DNA from: Flavobacterium sp. Root901
GTDB taxonomy: Bacteria; Bacteroidota; Bacteroidia; Flavobacteriales; Flavobacteriaceae
Reading direction: 5' to 3'
NCBI RefSeq assembly: GCF_001429765.1
Contig: NZ_LMJB01000001.1
Coordinates: forward strand, 666,346-730,345
Length of the DNA stretch: 64,000 nt
Shown: positions 34,410 to 42,045 of the stretch, one piece after another
How the letters are laid out: the number at the start of each line of letters is the position of its first letter
Numbering within the stretch: position 1 is the first letter of the stretch
Made by a program: the position numbers and the translations under genes
The notes under the pieces: model-generated
Seen by the model: only the letters and a program-made list of their open reading frames with translations
Told to the model about the DNA's origin: nothing
The model's database searches: none

Positions 34410-35490
34410 TTAACAGCTTTTTTAAAAATGGAGCATATTCGTATGCCAAAACTTTATGATCTGCCACATCAGGATGTCCGCTGCAGCCTTTTGGAGTCAT
34501 CGGTTTAAATTTGAAAATCAGAATTGCTTTATGTTGCTTATCTTCTGCGAAAGCATTTTTTATTTTATTGAGACAATCTTCAAAAACAACTGCTCTTTCT
34601 CCATTTACCATCGGGCTGTTAGTAATTACAATCTGCGCATCAGGATTATGTTCGTAAAGCATTTTTATAAAACTGATGTAATTCGAAATATATTTTTCCG
34701 GATTAAAAGGCAGACGTTCTTTTTTTCCGTCGCCGCCTGAAAAATCATTTGTTCCTAAAGCTATACTTATAATATCTGGCTGAAAAGCGAAATTATATTT
34801 AGGTTTGGAAGCATCTTTGGTCAGATACAGATTTGGATAAACATCCGGCATTATGGCTTCGTCTTTGTTCTCGTCATTCCAGTTTCTGTAAATTCCAATT
34901 CCGGAAACACAGCTCATTAAATAATCAGTTCCAATTTGTCTTGCAATTCTTGGACCGTAAGCGTAATAACTATTATGGTGATCCATATATTCTCCTTTGT
35001 TGCAGGGAATATCGGAAGGATCACTCGCAGCCCCGCAGGTTATGGAATCGCCTATAAATTCAATTTTCTTTTTCTTTTTAGAAGAAATTGAAGTCAGTTT
35101 TGCTGTTGTTCCTGCAAACAAAATATTGCCACTTTGTGCTTCGGTATTTTTATAAACTTCAATACGATGTTCTTTTTTACCGGAAGTGATTTTTATTGGA
35201 AAAGACTGAACCGGACCTTTTTCTACTCGTATTTTTCCAATATATTTTCCATCTAAAACTATAGAAACATAATTGTGATGCTCATAAGAATCGACACTCT
35301 GAAGCGAAATGGAACATTCATTTCCTTTAAAATTAAATGAAACCGAAGAAGCTGACCCAATCAAAATAACCTGATTGTTTTGTAGTTTATCAACTCTTCC
35401 GGCGTAAAGAAATTTATTTTGGTTTTGCGACTTCGAAATAACTGAAATCAGCAAAAACAGAATTAAAAGTGCGTTTTTTTTGAGAAACAT
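34399..35490 (-). CDS. Acetyl esterase, CE2-like SGNH hydrolase
   Basis: Predicted carbohydrate O-acetylesterase. The 363 residues have a signal peptide (about 1-22), an N-terminal jelly-roll (about 25-130) and an SGNH/GDSL domain. Catalytic Ser149 lies in EFIGDSITCGAAS, the Asn block is IALGTNDFSGG, and the His is in SGHPDVADHKVLA. The two-domain layout is typical of CE2, whose members deacetylate xylan and mannan; a CE2 in Roseburia intestinalis acts on acetylated mannan. It is first in a two-gene operon with the SASA-type esterase. Confidence 0.88.
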   Translation of the reverse strand: MFLKKNALLILFLLISVISKSQNQNKFLYAGRVDKLQNNQVILIGSASSVSFNFKGNECSISLQSVDSYEHHNYVSIVLDGKYIGKIRVEKGPVQSFPIKITSGKKEHRIEVYKNTEAQSGNILFAGTTAKLTSISSKKKKKIEFIGDSITCGAASDPSDIPCNKGEYMDHHNSYYAYGPRIARQIGTDYLMSCVSGIGIYRNWNDENKDEAIMPDVYPNLYLTKDASKPKYNFAFQPDIISIALGTNDFSGGDGKKERLPFNPEKYISNYISFIKMLYEHNPDAQIVITNSPMVNGERAVVFEDCLNKIKNAFAEDKQHKAILIFKFKPMTPKGCSGHPDVADHKVLAYEYAPFLKKLLNEK

Positions 35491-35698
35491 AATTTATTTG
35501 TTAAAATATAAATAAGATTCACAAATATATTTGAAATGTATTAGACAAAAAGATACTAAAACATCAAAAAGTAATAAAAAAACACCACACAAACACATCA
35601 ATTAAGGAGTAATTCTTACAAACTATAACATCACATTCTTTTGATTCTCGAAATTACAGCCTATCTTTAGCCAATAAACATTTTCTTACAGATTAAAA

Positions 35699-36199
35699 AT
35701 GAAATCATATCTATATATTTTCACCGCTTGTATAATTTTATTTTCATCTTTTACGGTAAAAGAGAAAAATGAAATTATAATTCGAAAAGAAGAAGCTGCA
35801 ATTAATCGTGATTCTCTGGTTGTTTTTGCTAAAAAATATTTGGGAACCCCTTATTTATATGCAAGTAATAATCCTAAAAAAGGATTTGATTGTTCCGGTT
35901 TTGTGAGTTATGTTTTTAGCAATTTCGGAATGACGCTGCCAAGAAGTTCCGGCGAGTATAAAAATTTGGGGAAACCGCTAAAACCAGAGGATTTTAAAGT
36001 TGGAGATATTTTGGTTTTTTATGGATATAAAGACAAAACAATTATTGGGCATCTGGGTATCATTTGCGAAGCCAACGGAATGCGGTCTAAATTCATTCAC
36101 GCTTCATCCGGAAAAGCGCAGCAGGTTACGATAACTTCTCTTGATACAGAACATTATACAAATCGTTTTTATAAATGTATTGATGTAATTTCTAAATAA
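35699..36199 (+). CDS. NlpC/P60-family peptidase, secreted
   Basis: Probable cysteine peptidase that cuts peptidoglycan stem peptides. The 166 residues begin with an N-terminal hydrophobic signal (about 1-19). The catalytic Cys lies in GFDCSGFVSYVF, and the His in TIIGHLGIICEANG. The third polar residue falls in the FIHASSGKAQ stretch. It is a small stand-alone domain without SH3 domains. It has no link to the preceding esterases, which are on the other strand. Confidence 0.92.
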   Translation: MKSYLYIFTACIILFSSFTVKEKNEIIIRKEEAAINRDSLVVFAKKYLGTPYLYASNNPKKGFDCSGFVSYVFSNFGMTLPRSSGEYKNLGKPLKPEDFKVGDILVFYGYKDKTIIGHLGIICEANGMRSKFIHASSGKAQQVTITSLDTEHYTNRFYKCIDVISK

Positions 36200-36205
36200 A
36201 AAAAA

Positions 36206-36232
36206 GCTCCGAATACATTACATATCCGAAGC
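36206..36232 (-). terminator. Terminator of the DUF1573 gene
   Basis: On the minus strand GCTTCGGAT pairs with ATTCGGAGC (two G-U pairs) around a 9-nt loop, then TTTTTTTTATTT follows. Confidence 0.7.
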
Positions 36233-36259
36233 CGCCACTTTATAACTAACCTTTTTTTT

Positions 36260-36673
36260 TTAAATAACTGTTCCTTTTAAAGTAAGTATTTTTGGAGCAG
36301 TTTCAGCACTTGTAGTTACCGTAACTGTTTTGGTAAAAGCACCTTTATTTGCGGCATTGTAAGTTGCAGTAACTTTTGCAGATTTACCCGGAGCAATTGG
36401 TTCTTTAGTATAATCTGTTGCTGTACACCCGCATGAACCCTGAACCTGAGTAATAACTACTGCCGTTTTTCCTGTATTTTTAAATTCGTAAACAATAGCT
36501 TTTGGAGTTCCCTGAGGAATTTGTCCAACATCAATAGTTTCAGCTTTCCAAACAATTGTTGAAGCTGTTTCGGTAATTTTTGTTTCAGAAACCAACGATT
36601 TTACCGGAGCGATTGCTGAAAATGACATTAGCCCTAAAGCTAAAACCAACAAAGAAATTTTAATGATTTTCAT
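36260..36673 (-). CDS. DUF1573 domain protein, secreted
   Basis: A 137-residue exported protein (signal about 1-22) with one Ig-like DUF1573 domain. The hallmark is QVQGSCGCTATDYTKEPIAPG, with a CGC pair in the middle, preceded by VYEFKNTGKTAVVIT and followed by TYNAANKGAFTKTVTV. Members are common in Bacteroidota, but their role is not known. It is a single gene with its own terminator. The divergent histidine kinase gene starts 163 bases upstream. Confidence 0.9.
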   Translation of the reverse strand: MKIIKISLLVLALGLMSFSAIAPVKSLVSETKITETASTIVWKAETIDVGQIPQGTPKAIVYEFKNTGKTAVVITQVQGSCGCTATDYTKEPIAPGKSAKVTATYNAANKGAFTKTVTVTTSAETAPKILTLKGTVI

Positions 36674-36836
36674 AGTTAAATATATTAAATGGTTATAGTT
36701 CGAATTTCATATTTCAAAAGTAATCCAGACTAAAACAAATCGCTGTTAACCGCTTTCAAATGTTTGTTAATGACTTGTTAATCGCTCTTTTTAACTATAT
36801 TTTTGATTAATATTACACTCTCAAAAGTCTGTTTTC

Positions 36837-38102
36837 TTGAAAATAAATAAACTCAATAGTATCATTGTTTTAGGTTTGGTTGCCATAATTAGTATTTTGG
36901 TGGCACAACTGCTTTGGACAAAAGAAGCTTTTACAATTGAACAAAAAAAGCTCAGCCAAAAAGCTCATATTGCGCTTCTTGAAGTGGCTAAAAAACTCTA
37001 TGAAGGAACCAGTCATGAGCTTCCTGCGCAAAATCCTGTGCAGAAAATTTCAAATGATTATTATATAGTAAATGTTGACAATGATTTTGAACCTGATATT
37101 TTAGAATTTTATCTGAAAACAGAATTCAAAAAAATGAACATTACAACAGATTTTGAATATGCGATGTACAATTGCCAGAGTGATGAAATGATTTACGGCG
37201 ATTATATTTCTTTGTCGAAAAAAAAATCTGAATGCAAAAAAACAGTTTACTTTCCAAAACATAAAAATTTAGTTTATTATTTTGCGGTTCGTTTTCCTAA
37301 TGAAACGACTTATTTATTCAGCTCGATGCGTTTTTGGTTTGTACTCTCCATTATGCTGATTTTGATTCTGCTGATTTATGTGTATTCAATTTTTACGCTT
37401 TTGCAGCAAAAAAAATACTCTGAATTACAGCGTGATTTTATTAATAATATGACTCATGAATTTAAAACCCCTTTATCTTCAATTTTAATTGCGTCGAAAT
37501 ATTTAAGCGAACAAAATCCTATAAAAAACGATAAAAAACTGCATACATATACCGAGATTATTATCAATCAAAGCAATAAACTGAATCATCACATCGAAAA
37601 GATTTTAAATATCGCAAAATCTGATTATGCTCCTTTAGAACTAAAAAAAGAAACGGTTTTGATTTTTCCGGTTATTGAAGAAGCGATTGAAAATATTCAG
37701 TTAAAATATCCCGAAGCGGTTATTAAAATTGAAAGTTCTTCTAAGGAATATTTATTAGAAACTGATGTTTTTCATTTTGGTAATCTGGTTTATAATCTTT
37801 TGGACAATGCAGTAAAATATTGCAATAAAAAACCGGAAATTACGATTAGGATTATAGAAGAGAATTCGATTTTGAAATTAGAATTTATTGATAACGGAAT
37901 TGGAATTTCTACTAAAAAATTATCTTTTATATTTGATAAGTTTTACCGCATTCAAAACGAAAAAAGCAATGAAGTAAATGGTTTTGGACTTGGTTTATAT
38001 TACGTTAAAGAAATCTGCAGTTTGCAAAACTGGAAAATAAAAGCCGAAAATAATATTGAAAACGGAGTTACGATAACTTTATCTATTCCTTATAAAAAAT
38101 GA
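36837..38102 (+). CDS. Sensor histidine kinase
   Basis: Membrane sensor of a two-component system, 421 residues. Two transmembrane segments (about 9-27 and 164-186) enclose a periplasmic sensor with no recognised domain. It contains two Cys residues in YNCQSDEM and SECKKT that could pair. The kinase core has His207 in NNMTHEFKTPLSS, the N-box in YNLLDNAVKYC and the G boxes in DNGIGIS and GFGLGLYYVKEI. The start is TTG at 36837, chosen because no ATG gives the first membrane segment. Its stop overlaps the regulator start (ATGA), so they are translationally coupled. Confidence 0.93.
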   Translation: MKINKLNSIIVLGLVAIISILVAQLLWTKEAFTIEQKKLSQKAHIALLEVAKKLYEGTSHELPAQNPVQKISNDYYIVNVDNDFEPDILEFYLKTEFKKMNITTDFEYAMYNCQSDEMIYGDYISLSKKKSECKKTVYFPKHKNLVYYFAVRFPNETTYLFSSMRFWFVLSIMLILILLIYVYSIFTLLQQKKYSELQRDFINNMTHEFKTPLSSILIASKYLSEQNPIKNDKKLHTYTEIIINQSNKLNHHIEKILNIAKSDYAPLELKKETVLIFPVIEEAIENIQLKYPEAVIKIESSSKEYLLETDVFHFGNLVYNLLDNAVKYCNKKPEITIRIIEENSILKLEFIDNGIGISTKKLSFIFDKFYRIQNEKSNEVNGFGLGLYYVKEICSLQNWKIKAENNIENGVTITLSIPYKK

Positions 38103-38785
38103 AAAATTTCAAGATACTTTACACAGAAGATGATGAAACGCTCGCATTTTTGACCAAAGATAATTTGGAACAGAATAATTATGAAGTGATTCATTGCAAG
38201 GATGGAAAATCTGGTTTGGAAACTTTTAAAAATGAAGATTTTGACATTTGTATTTTTGATATTATGATGCCCAAAATGGATGGTTTTGAACTTGCAGAAG
38301 AAGTACGAAAAATTGATGTTGATGTACCTATTATTTTTCTTTCGGCCAAAACTTTAAAAGAAGACCGAATAAAAGGGCTTCGCCTTGGGGCCGATGATTA
38401 TTTGGTAAAACCTTTCAGTATTGAAGAATTGATTCTAAAAATTGAAGTTTTCCTGAAACGTTCTCAGAAAAACAATAAAATTGAAAAATCGGTTTATGAA
38501 ATTGGTAAATATCAATTTGATACTAAAAATTTTATTCTTTTTAATGAAGATGAAAAAGTTGGTCTCACACAGCGCGAAGCCGAACTTTTGAAACTTTTTC
38601 TTGACAATAAAAATTTAGTTTTAAAAAGAGAACAAATTTTAACTGCACTCTGGGGAACAGATGATTATTTTATGGGAAGAAGTCTTGATGTTTTTATATC
38701 CAGGCTTCGTAAAATTTTGTCTAATGAAAAAGGCATTTCAATTGAAAATCTCCACGGAATTGGATTTAGATTTTCTATAGCGTAA
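38099..38785 (+). CDS. Response regulator, OmpR/PhoB type
   Basis: DNA-binding partner of the upstream kinase, 228 residues. The receiver domain (about 1-120) has acidic residues in YTEDDET, the phospho-accepting Asp54 in FDIMMPKMDG, Thr/Ser in FLSAKT and the Lys in YLVKPFS. The C-terminal winged-helix domain includes LTQREAELLKLFL, REQILTALWG and SLDVFISRLRKIL. It overlaps the kinase by 4 bases. The target genes are not evident; the MBL-fold gene 107 bases downstream has its own upstream gap. Confidence 0.95.
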   Translation: MKNFKILYTEDDETLAFLTKDNLEQNNYEVIHCKDGKSGLETFKNEDFDICIFDIMMPKMDGFELAEEVRKIDVDVPIIFLSAKTLKEDRIKGLRLGADDYLVKPFSIEELILKIEVFLKRSQKNNKIEKSVYEIGKYQFDTKNFILFNEDEKVGLTQREAELLKLFLDNKNLVLKREQILTALWGTDDYFMGRSLDVFISRLRKILSNEKGISIENLHGIGFRFSIA

Positions 38786-38892
38786 TTGTTAGGTGCTTCT
38801 TTGAAATAATAACAATTCTGTTAAAAATAAAGAAAAATCTGTAAACGGTTTTTGAAAAATCTTTGTATTTTTAAGTTCTAATTTTCTCAGAT

Positions 38893-39657
38893 ATGAAAAT
38901 ACATCATTTGCGAAATGCCACATTGGTAATTGAGACAGAAGAGCATGTTATTCTAGTCGATCCGATGTTAGGAAAAAGAAAAACAATTGCGCCATTTACT
39001 ATTTTCCGTTATAAGCCAAAACGAAATCCTCTTGTGGCTCTGCCTAAAAACAGCAGAGAAATTCTGAGTAACGTAACGCATTGTTTAATTACGCATTTAC
39101 ACCCAGACCATATCGATAAAGCCGGTGAAGTTTTTTTGAGACGAAAAAGTATTCCTGTTATCTGCAGCACAAAAGACGAGAAAGTTTTACAGCAAAGAGG
39201 TCTTAATATTGTACAGACTTTAGACTATTGGGAACCTCAACCATTTTTAGGCGGAAGGATTATTGGAATTCCTGCTCGTCATGGTTACGGATTTATTGCC
39301 AAATTGATGGGAAATGTGATGGGTTTTCATATCGAACTTCCTAATCAGAAATCAATTTACATCAGTTCTGATACCATTTTTACAGATGATGTTCAAAAAG
39401 CTTTGATTGAACTTAAACCGGATATTGCAACTGTTGCCTGCGGAACTGCCAGATTAGATATTGGCCAGCCTTTGCTCATGCGAATGAATGATATTTTGAA
39501 ATTTACTGCCCTTGCTCCCGGAAAAGTTTTTGCGAATCATCTGGAAGCTTTAAATCACTGCCCTACAACTCGCGAAGAATTAAGAAAAGCTTTGACTGAA
39601 AATAATCTTTTATCAAAAGTTGCTATTCCTAGTGATGGAACTAGTGTAGATTATTGA
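38893..39657 (+). CDS. MBL-fold metallo-hydrolase (UlaG-like)
   Basis: Zinc-dependent hydrolase of 254 residues with no signal peptide. The metal motif HxHxDH is in CLITHLHPDHIDKAG (about residue 73), with later ligands around PARHGYG, YISSDTIFTDD and FANHLEALNH. It resembles the UlaG/RomA group whose substrates range from ascorbate-6-phosphate lactone to phospholipids, so the reaction is unknown. Its stop codon (TGA, 39655-39657) directly abuts the stop codon of the convergent radical SAM gene (39658-39660). Confidence 0.87.
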   Translation: MKIHHLRNATLVIETEEHVILVDPMLGKRKTIAPFTIFRYKPKRNPLVALPKNSREILSNVTHCLITHLHPDHIDKAGEVFLRRKSIPVICSTKDEKVLQQRGLNIVQTLDYWEPQPFLGGRIIGIPARHGYGFIAKLMGNVMGFHIELPNQKSIYISSDTIFTDDVQKALIELKPDIATVACGTARLDIGQPLLMRMNDILKFTALAPGKVFANHLEALNHCPTTREELRKALTENNLLSKVAIPSDGTSVDY

Positions 39658-41931
39658 TTATAAAACCAACAGTCCAAATTCCCGCAGCGTATTAATTGGT
39701 TTTGAATACCAAAATAATTCAAAATCTTCTAGTGAAGTTTCAAAATCATTCTTTACTTCCTGAAAAGTATAATTTTTAGGATTTGAAACTGATATTTTGT
39801 TTAGAATTTCGATTAACCAATTTCCTTCTTCCTGATTCGTCTGAATAGAAAAACTTTCTTTTTTATCGTGAAAAGTCAGGGACATCATTTCCCAGTTTCT
39901 TCCTTTTTTTGATTTTGTAAAGATTTCTGCCGAAGGTTTTCCGCCAATCCAGACTACTTTTGCATTTGGTTTTGTATTGAAATCGTTTTGTTCTTCGAGT
40001 GCATTAAAAATAAAATCGGGATGAATTTTTGTTTTCGGAATTTTAAAATCGAACCAATCCTGAAGTTCATAATCAAAACAAATTCCGTGCATAAAATTAA
40101 AGAGTGATTTCTTTAATCCGAAACTGAATTTATCGTGATTGATTCCTGTTGAATCTGTGTATTCAATATCGTTATTGGCGAAAGTTCCAATTAATTCTGT
40201 TTTCTTAGTCACACCAAATTGCTCCGGATATAATCCAACCGGACTATGAGCCGTTAATGCAAACTGATGCCAAAATCCTGATTGTAAAACTCCTGCTTCA
40301 AATAACTGGCGAACCATTTCAAGACTGTCAATCGTTTCCTGAATGGTCTGCGTTGGGTATCCGTACATTAAATACGCATGAACCATAATTCCTGCTTCGG
40401 TAAAATTGCGGGTTACTTTTGCAACTTGTTCTACGGTTACACCTTTATCAATTAACTTCAATAATCGGTCTGAAGCAACTTCTAAACCGCCAGAAACGGC
40501 AATACATCCTGAGGCTTTTAGTAATAAACATAAATCTTTAGAAAAACTTTTTTCAAAACGAATGTTTGTCCACCAGGTTACGGATAGTTTTCTTTTTAAA
40601 ATTTCGAGAGCCAATGCACGCATTAAAGCCGGCGGTGCAGCTTCATCTACAAAGTGAAAACCGTTTTGACCTGTCTGCAGCATCAATTCTTCTATTCGGT
40701 CGCAAAGCAGGCTGGCCGCAACAGGCTCATAAACTTTAATATAATCGAGCGAAATATCGCAGAAAGTACATTTCCCCCAATAACAGCCATGCGCCATTGT
40801 GAGTTTGTTCCATCGTCCGTCACTCCACATTCTGTGCATCGGATTGACGATTTCAATAACCGAAATGTATTTATCCAAAGGCAAATCAGAATAATCCGGC
40901 GTTCCTACATAAGCTTGTTTATAATCGTGTTTTAGAGAATTGTTTTTATAGACAACTTCTCCGTTTTCTAATATAAATGTTCTTTTAAAACGCTTCTCGA
41001 CTTCGCTCGAAGTGACAGAATCTGGATTTTCTAAATTGAAAATTAATTCTTCAATTGGAACTTCTCCATCATCTAATGTTATAAAATCAAAAAACTCAAA
41101 AACACGTTTATCAGAAAGAGAACGTAGTTCAGTATTAGGAAAACCACCTCCCATTGAAATTTTAATTTCGGGATGATTTTGTTTTACCCATTGTGCGCAT
41201 CGAAAAGCGCTGTATAAATTTCCAGGAAACGGAACAGAAATTAAAAATAATGTAGGCTTTACAGTTTCAATTTTAGCTTTTAAAAGTGAAATTAAAATCG
41301 AATCAATATAAGTTGGTTCTTGCTGTAAAGCGCTGTATAATTCATCAAAAGAATTGGCGCTTCGGCCTAAACGTTCAGCATATCTGCTAAAGCCAAAATT
41401 TTCGTCAACACATTCAACAATAAAATCCGATATGTCTTCTAGATATAAAGTTGCCAAATGTTTTGCTTTGTCCTGGGTTCCCATGGTTCCAAAAGCCCAG
41501 TCGAGTTCTTCCAGCTGTGCAAAACGAGAAGCTTCCGGCAGGAAATCTTCCTGACAAATCTGTAAAGCCAATGTTGGATTTTTTCCCTGCAAAAACTGAA
41601 TTACAGCATCAATCGTTTTGATGTATTCATCCTGCAGAGCAAAAATACGTTTGGAATTATCTGAAATTTCGTTTCCAACATCCTGAAACCTGAAACCTGA
41701 CCCGAGGCTAGAAGCCGAATTGGCGGAGCAAACCTGAAACAAATCTTGTAATCCTTTCTTTGAAAACAGTTCTAGAATCACATCAATACCCAAATCTGCC
41801 TGAACGGATTCTATATTTTTCGTATTCAGAAAACCTTTTATATACGCCGTTGCCGGATACGGTGTATTCAGTTGGGTAAATGGCGGTGTTATGATAAAAA
41901 GTTTTGTTTTCAAAAGAAATATTTTTTGCAA
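39658..41931 (-). CDS. B12-binding radical SAM protein
   Basis: A 757-residue cytoplasmic enzyme. The N-terminal half resembles a cobalamin-binding fold (LFLISVPFPGNLYSAFRCAQ, ISMGGGFPNTELR, and FITLDDGEVPIEELI). The radical SAM core begins at MAHGCYWGKCTFCDI (about 380-392), with a C-x4-C-x2-C spacing, one residue longer than the usual first gap. A later block, GCIAVSGGLEVASDRLLKLI, is also typical. The reaction is unknown. Two repeat-like stretches appear to be inserted in frame: residues about 65-84 (CSANSASSLGSGFRFQ) and 305-314 (SVTSSEVEKR). The gene still reads through with no stop or frameshift. Confidence 0.88.
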   Translation of the reverse strand: MQKIFLLKTKLFIITPPFTQLNTPYPATAYIKGFLNTKNIESVQADLGIDVILELFSKKGLQDLFQVCSANSASSLGSGFRFQDVGNEISDNSKRIFALQDEYIKTIDAVIQFLQGKNPTLALQICQEDFLPEASRFAQLEELDWAFGTMGTQDKAKHLATLYLEDISDFIVECVDENFGFSRYAERLGRSANSFDELYSALQQEPTYIDSILISLLKAKIETVKPTLFLISVPFPGNLYSAFRCAQWVKQNHPEIKISMGGGFPNTELRSLSDKRVFEFFDFITLDDGEVPIEELIFNLENPDSVTSSEVEKRFKRTFILENGEVVYKNNSLKHDYKQAYVGTPDYSDLPLDKYISVIEIVNPMHRMWSDGRWNKLTMAHGCYWGKCTFCDISLDYIKVYEPVAASLLCDRIEELMLQTGQNGFHFVDEAAPPALMRALALEILKRKLSVTWWTNIRFEKSFSKDLCLLLKASGCIAVSGGLEVASDRLLKLIDKGVTVEQVAKVTRNFTEAGIMVHAYLMYGYPTQTIQETIDSLEMVRQLFEAGVLQSGFWHQFALTAHSPVGLYPEQFGVTKKTELIGTFANNDIEYTDSTGINHDKFSFGLKKSLFNFMHGICFDYELQDWFDFKIPKTKIHPDFIFNALEEQNDFNTKPNAKVVWIGGKPSAEIFTKSKKGRNWEMMSLTFHDKKESFSIQTNQEEGNWLIEILNKISVSNPKNYTFQEVKNDFETSLEDFELFWYSKPINTLREFGLLVL
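40993..41018. repeat. Hairpin repeat inside the radical SAM gene (CTTC/GAAG stem)
   Basis: CTTC, the loop TCGACTTCGCTC, GAAG, then TGACAG. It shares loop and right flank with the intergenic copy at 32930-32954, while the stem bases differ but remain paired. Read on the minus strand it codes for residues about 305-313 of the protein, in frame. Confidence 0.6.
41681..41739. repeat. CCTGAAAC-bounded insert in the radical SAM gene
   Basis: Three copies of CCTGAAAC-like units (TCCTGAAACCTGAAACCTGA) on the left and AACCTGAAAC on the right flank CCCGAGGCTAGAAGCCGAAT followed by TGGCGGAGCA. On the minus strand it encodes about 20 residues rich in Ser, Ala and Gly, quite unlike its surroundings. It keeps the frame. 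Confidence 0.5.
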
Positions 41932-42017
41932 AAATACGGGATATTTTAAGACTTTTCAGTAAAAGATTTTCTTGATTATCGCTTTGAGTTTTTAATTTTA
42001 TTTAGTAGATATTTAAC

Positions 42018-42025
42018 TACATTTG
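42018..42025 (+). promoter_or_regulatory. Candidate -7 box (TACATTTG) of the adhesin gene
   Basis: An exact TAnnTTTG match 20 bases before the ATG at 42046. No TTTG is seen at the expected -33 distance. Confidence 0.4.
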
Positions 42026-42045
42026 TTTACTCTTAAATCAATCGC

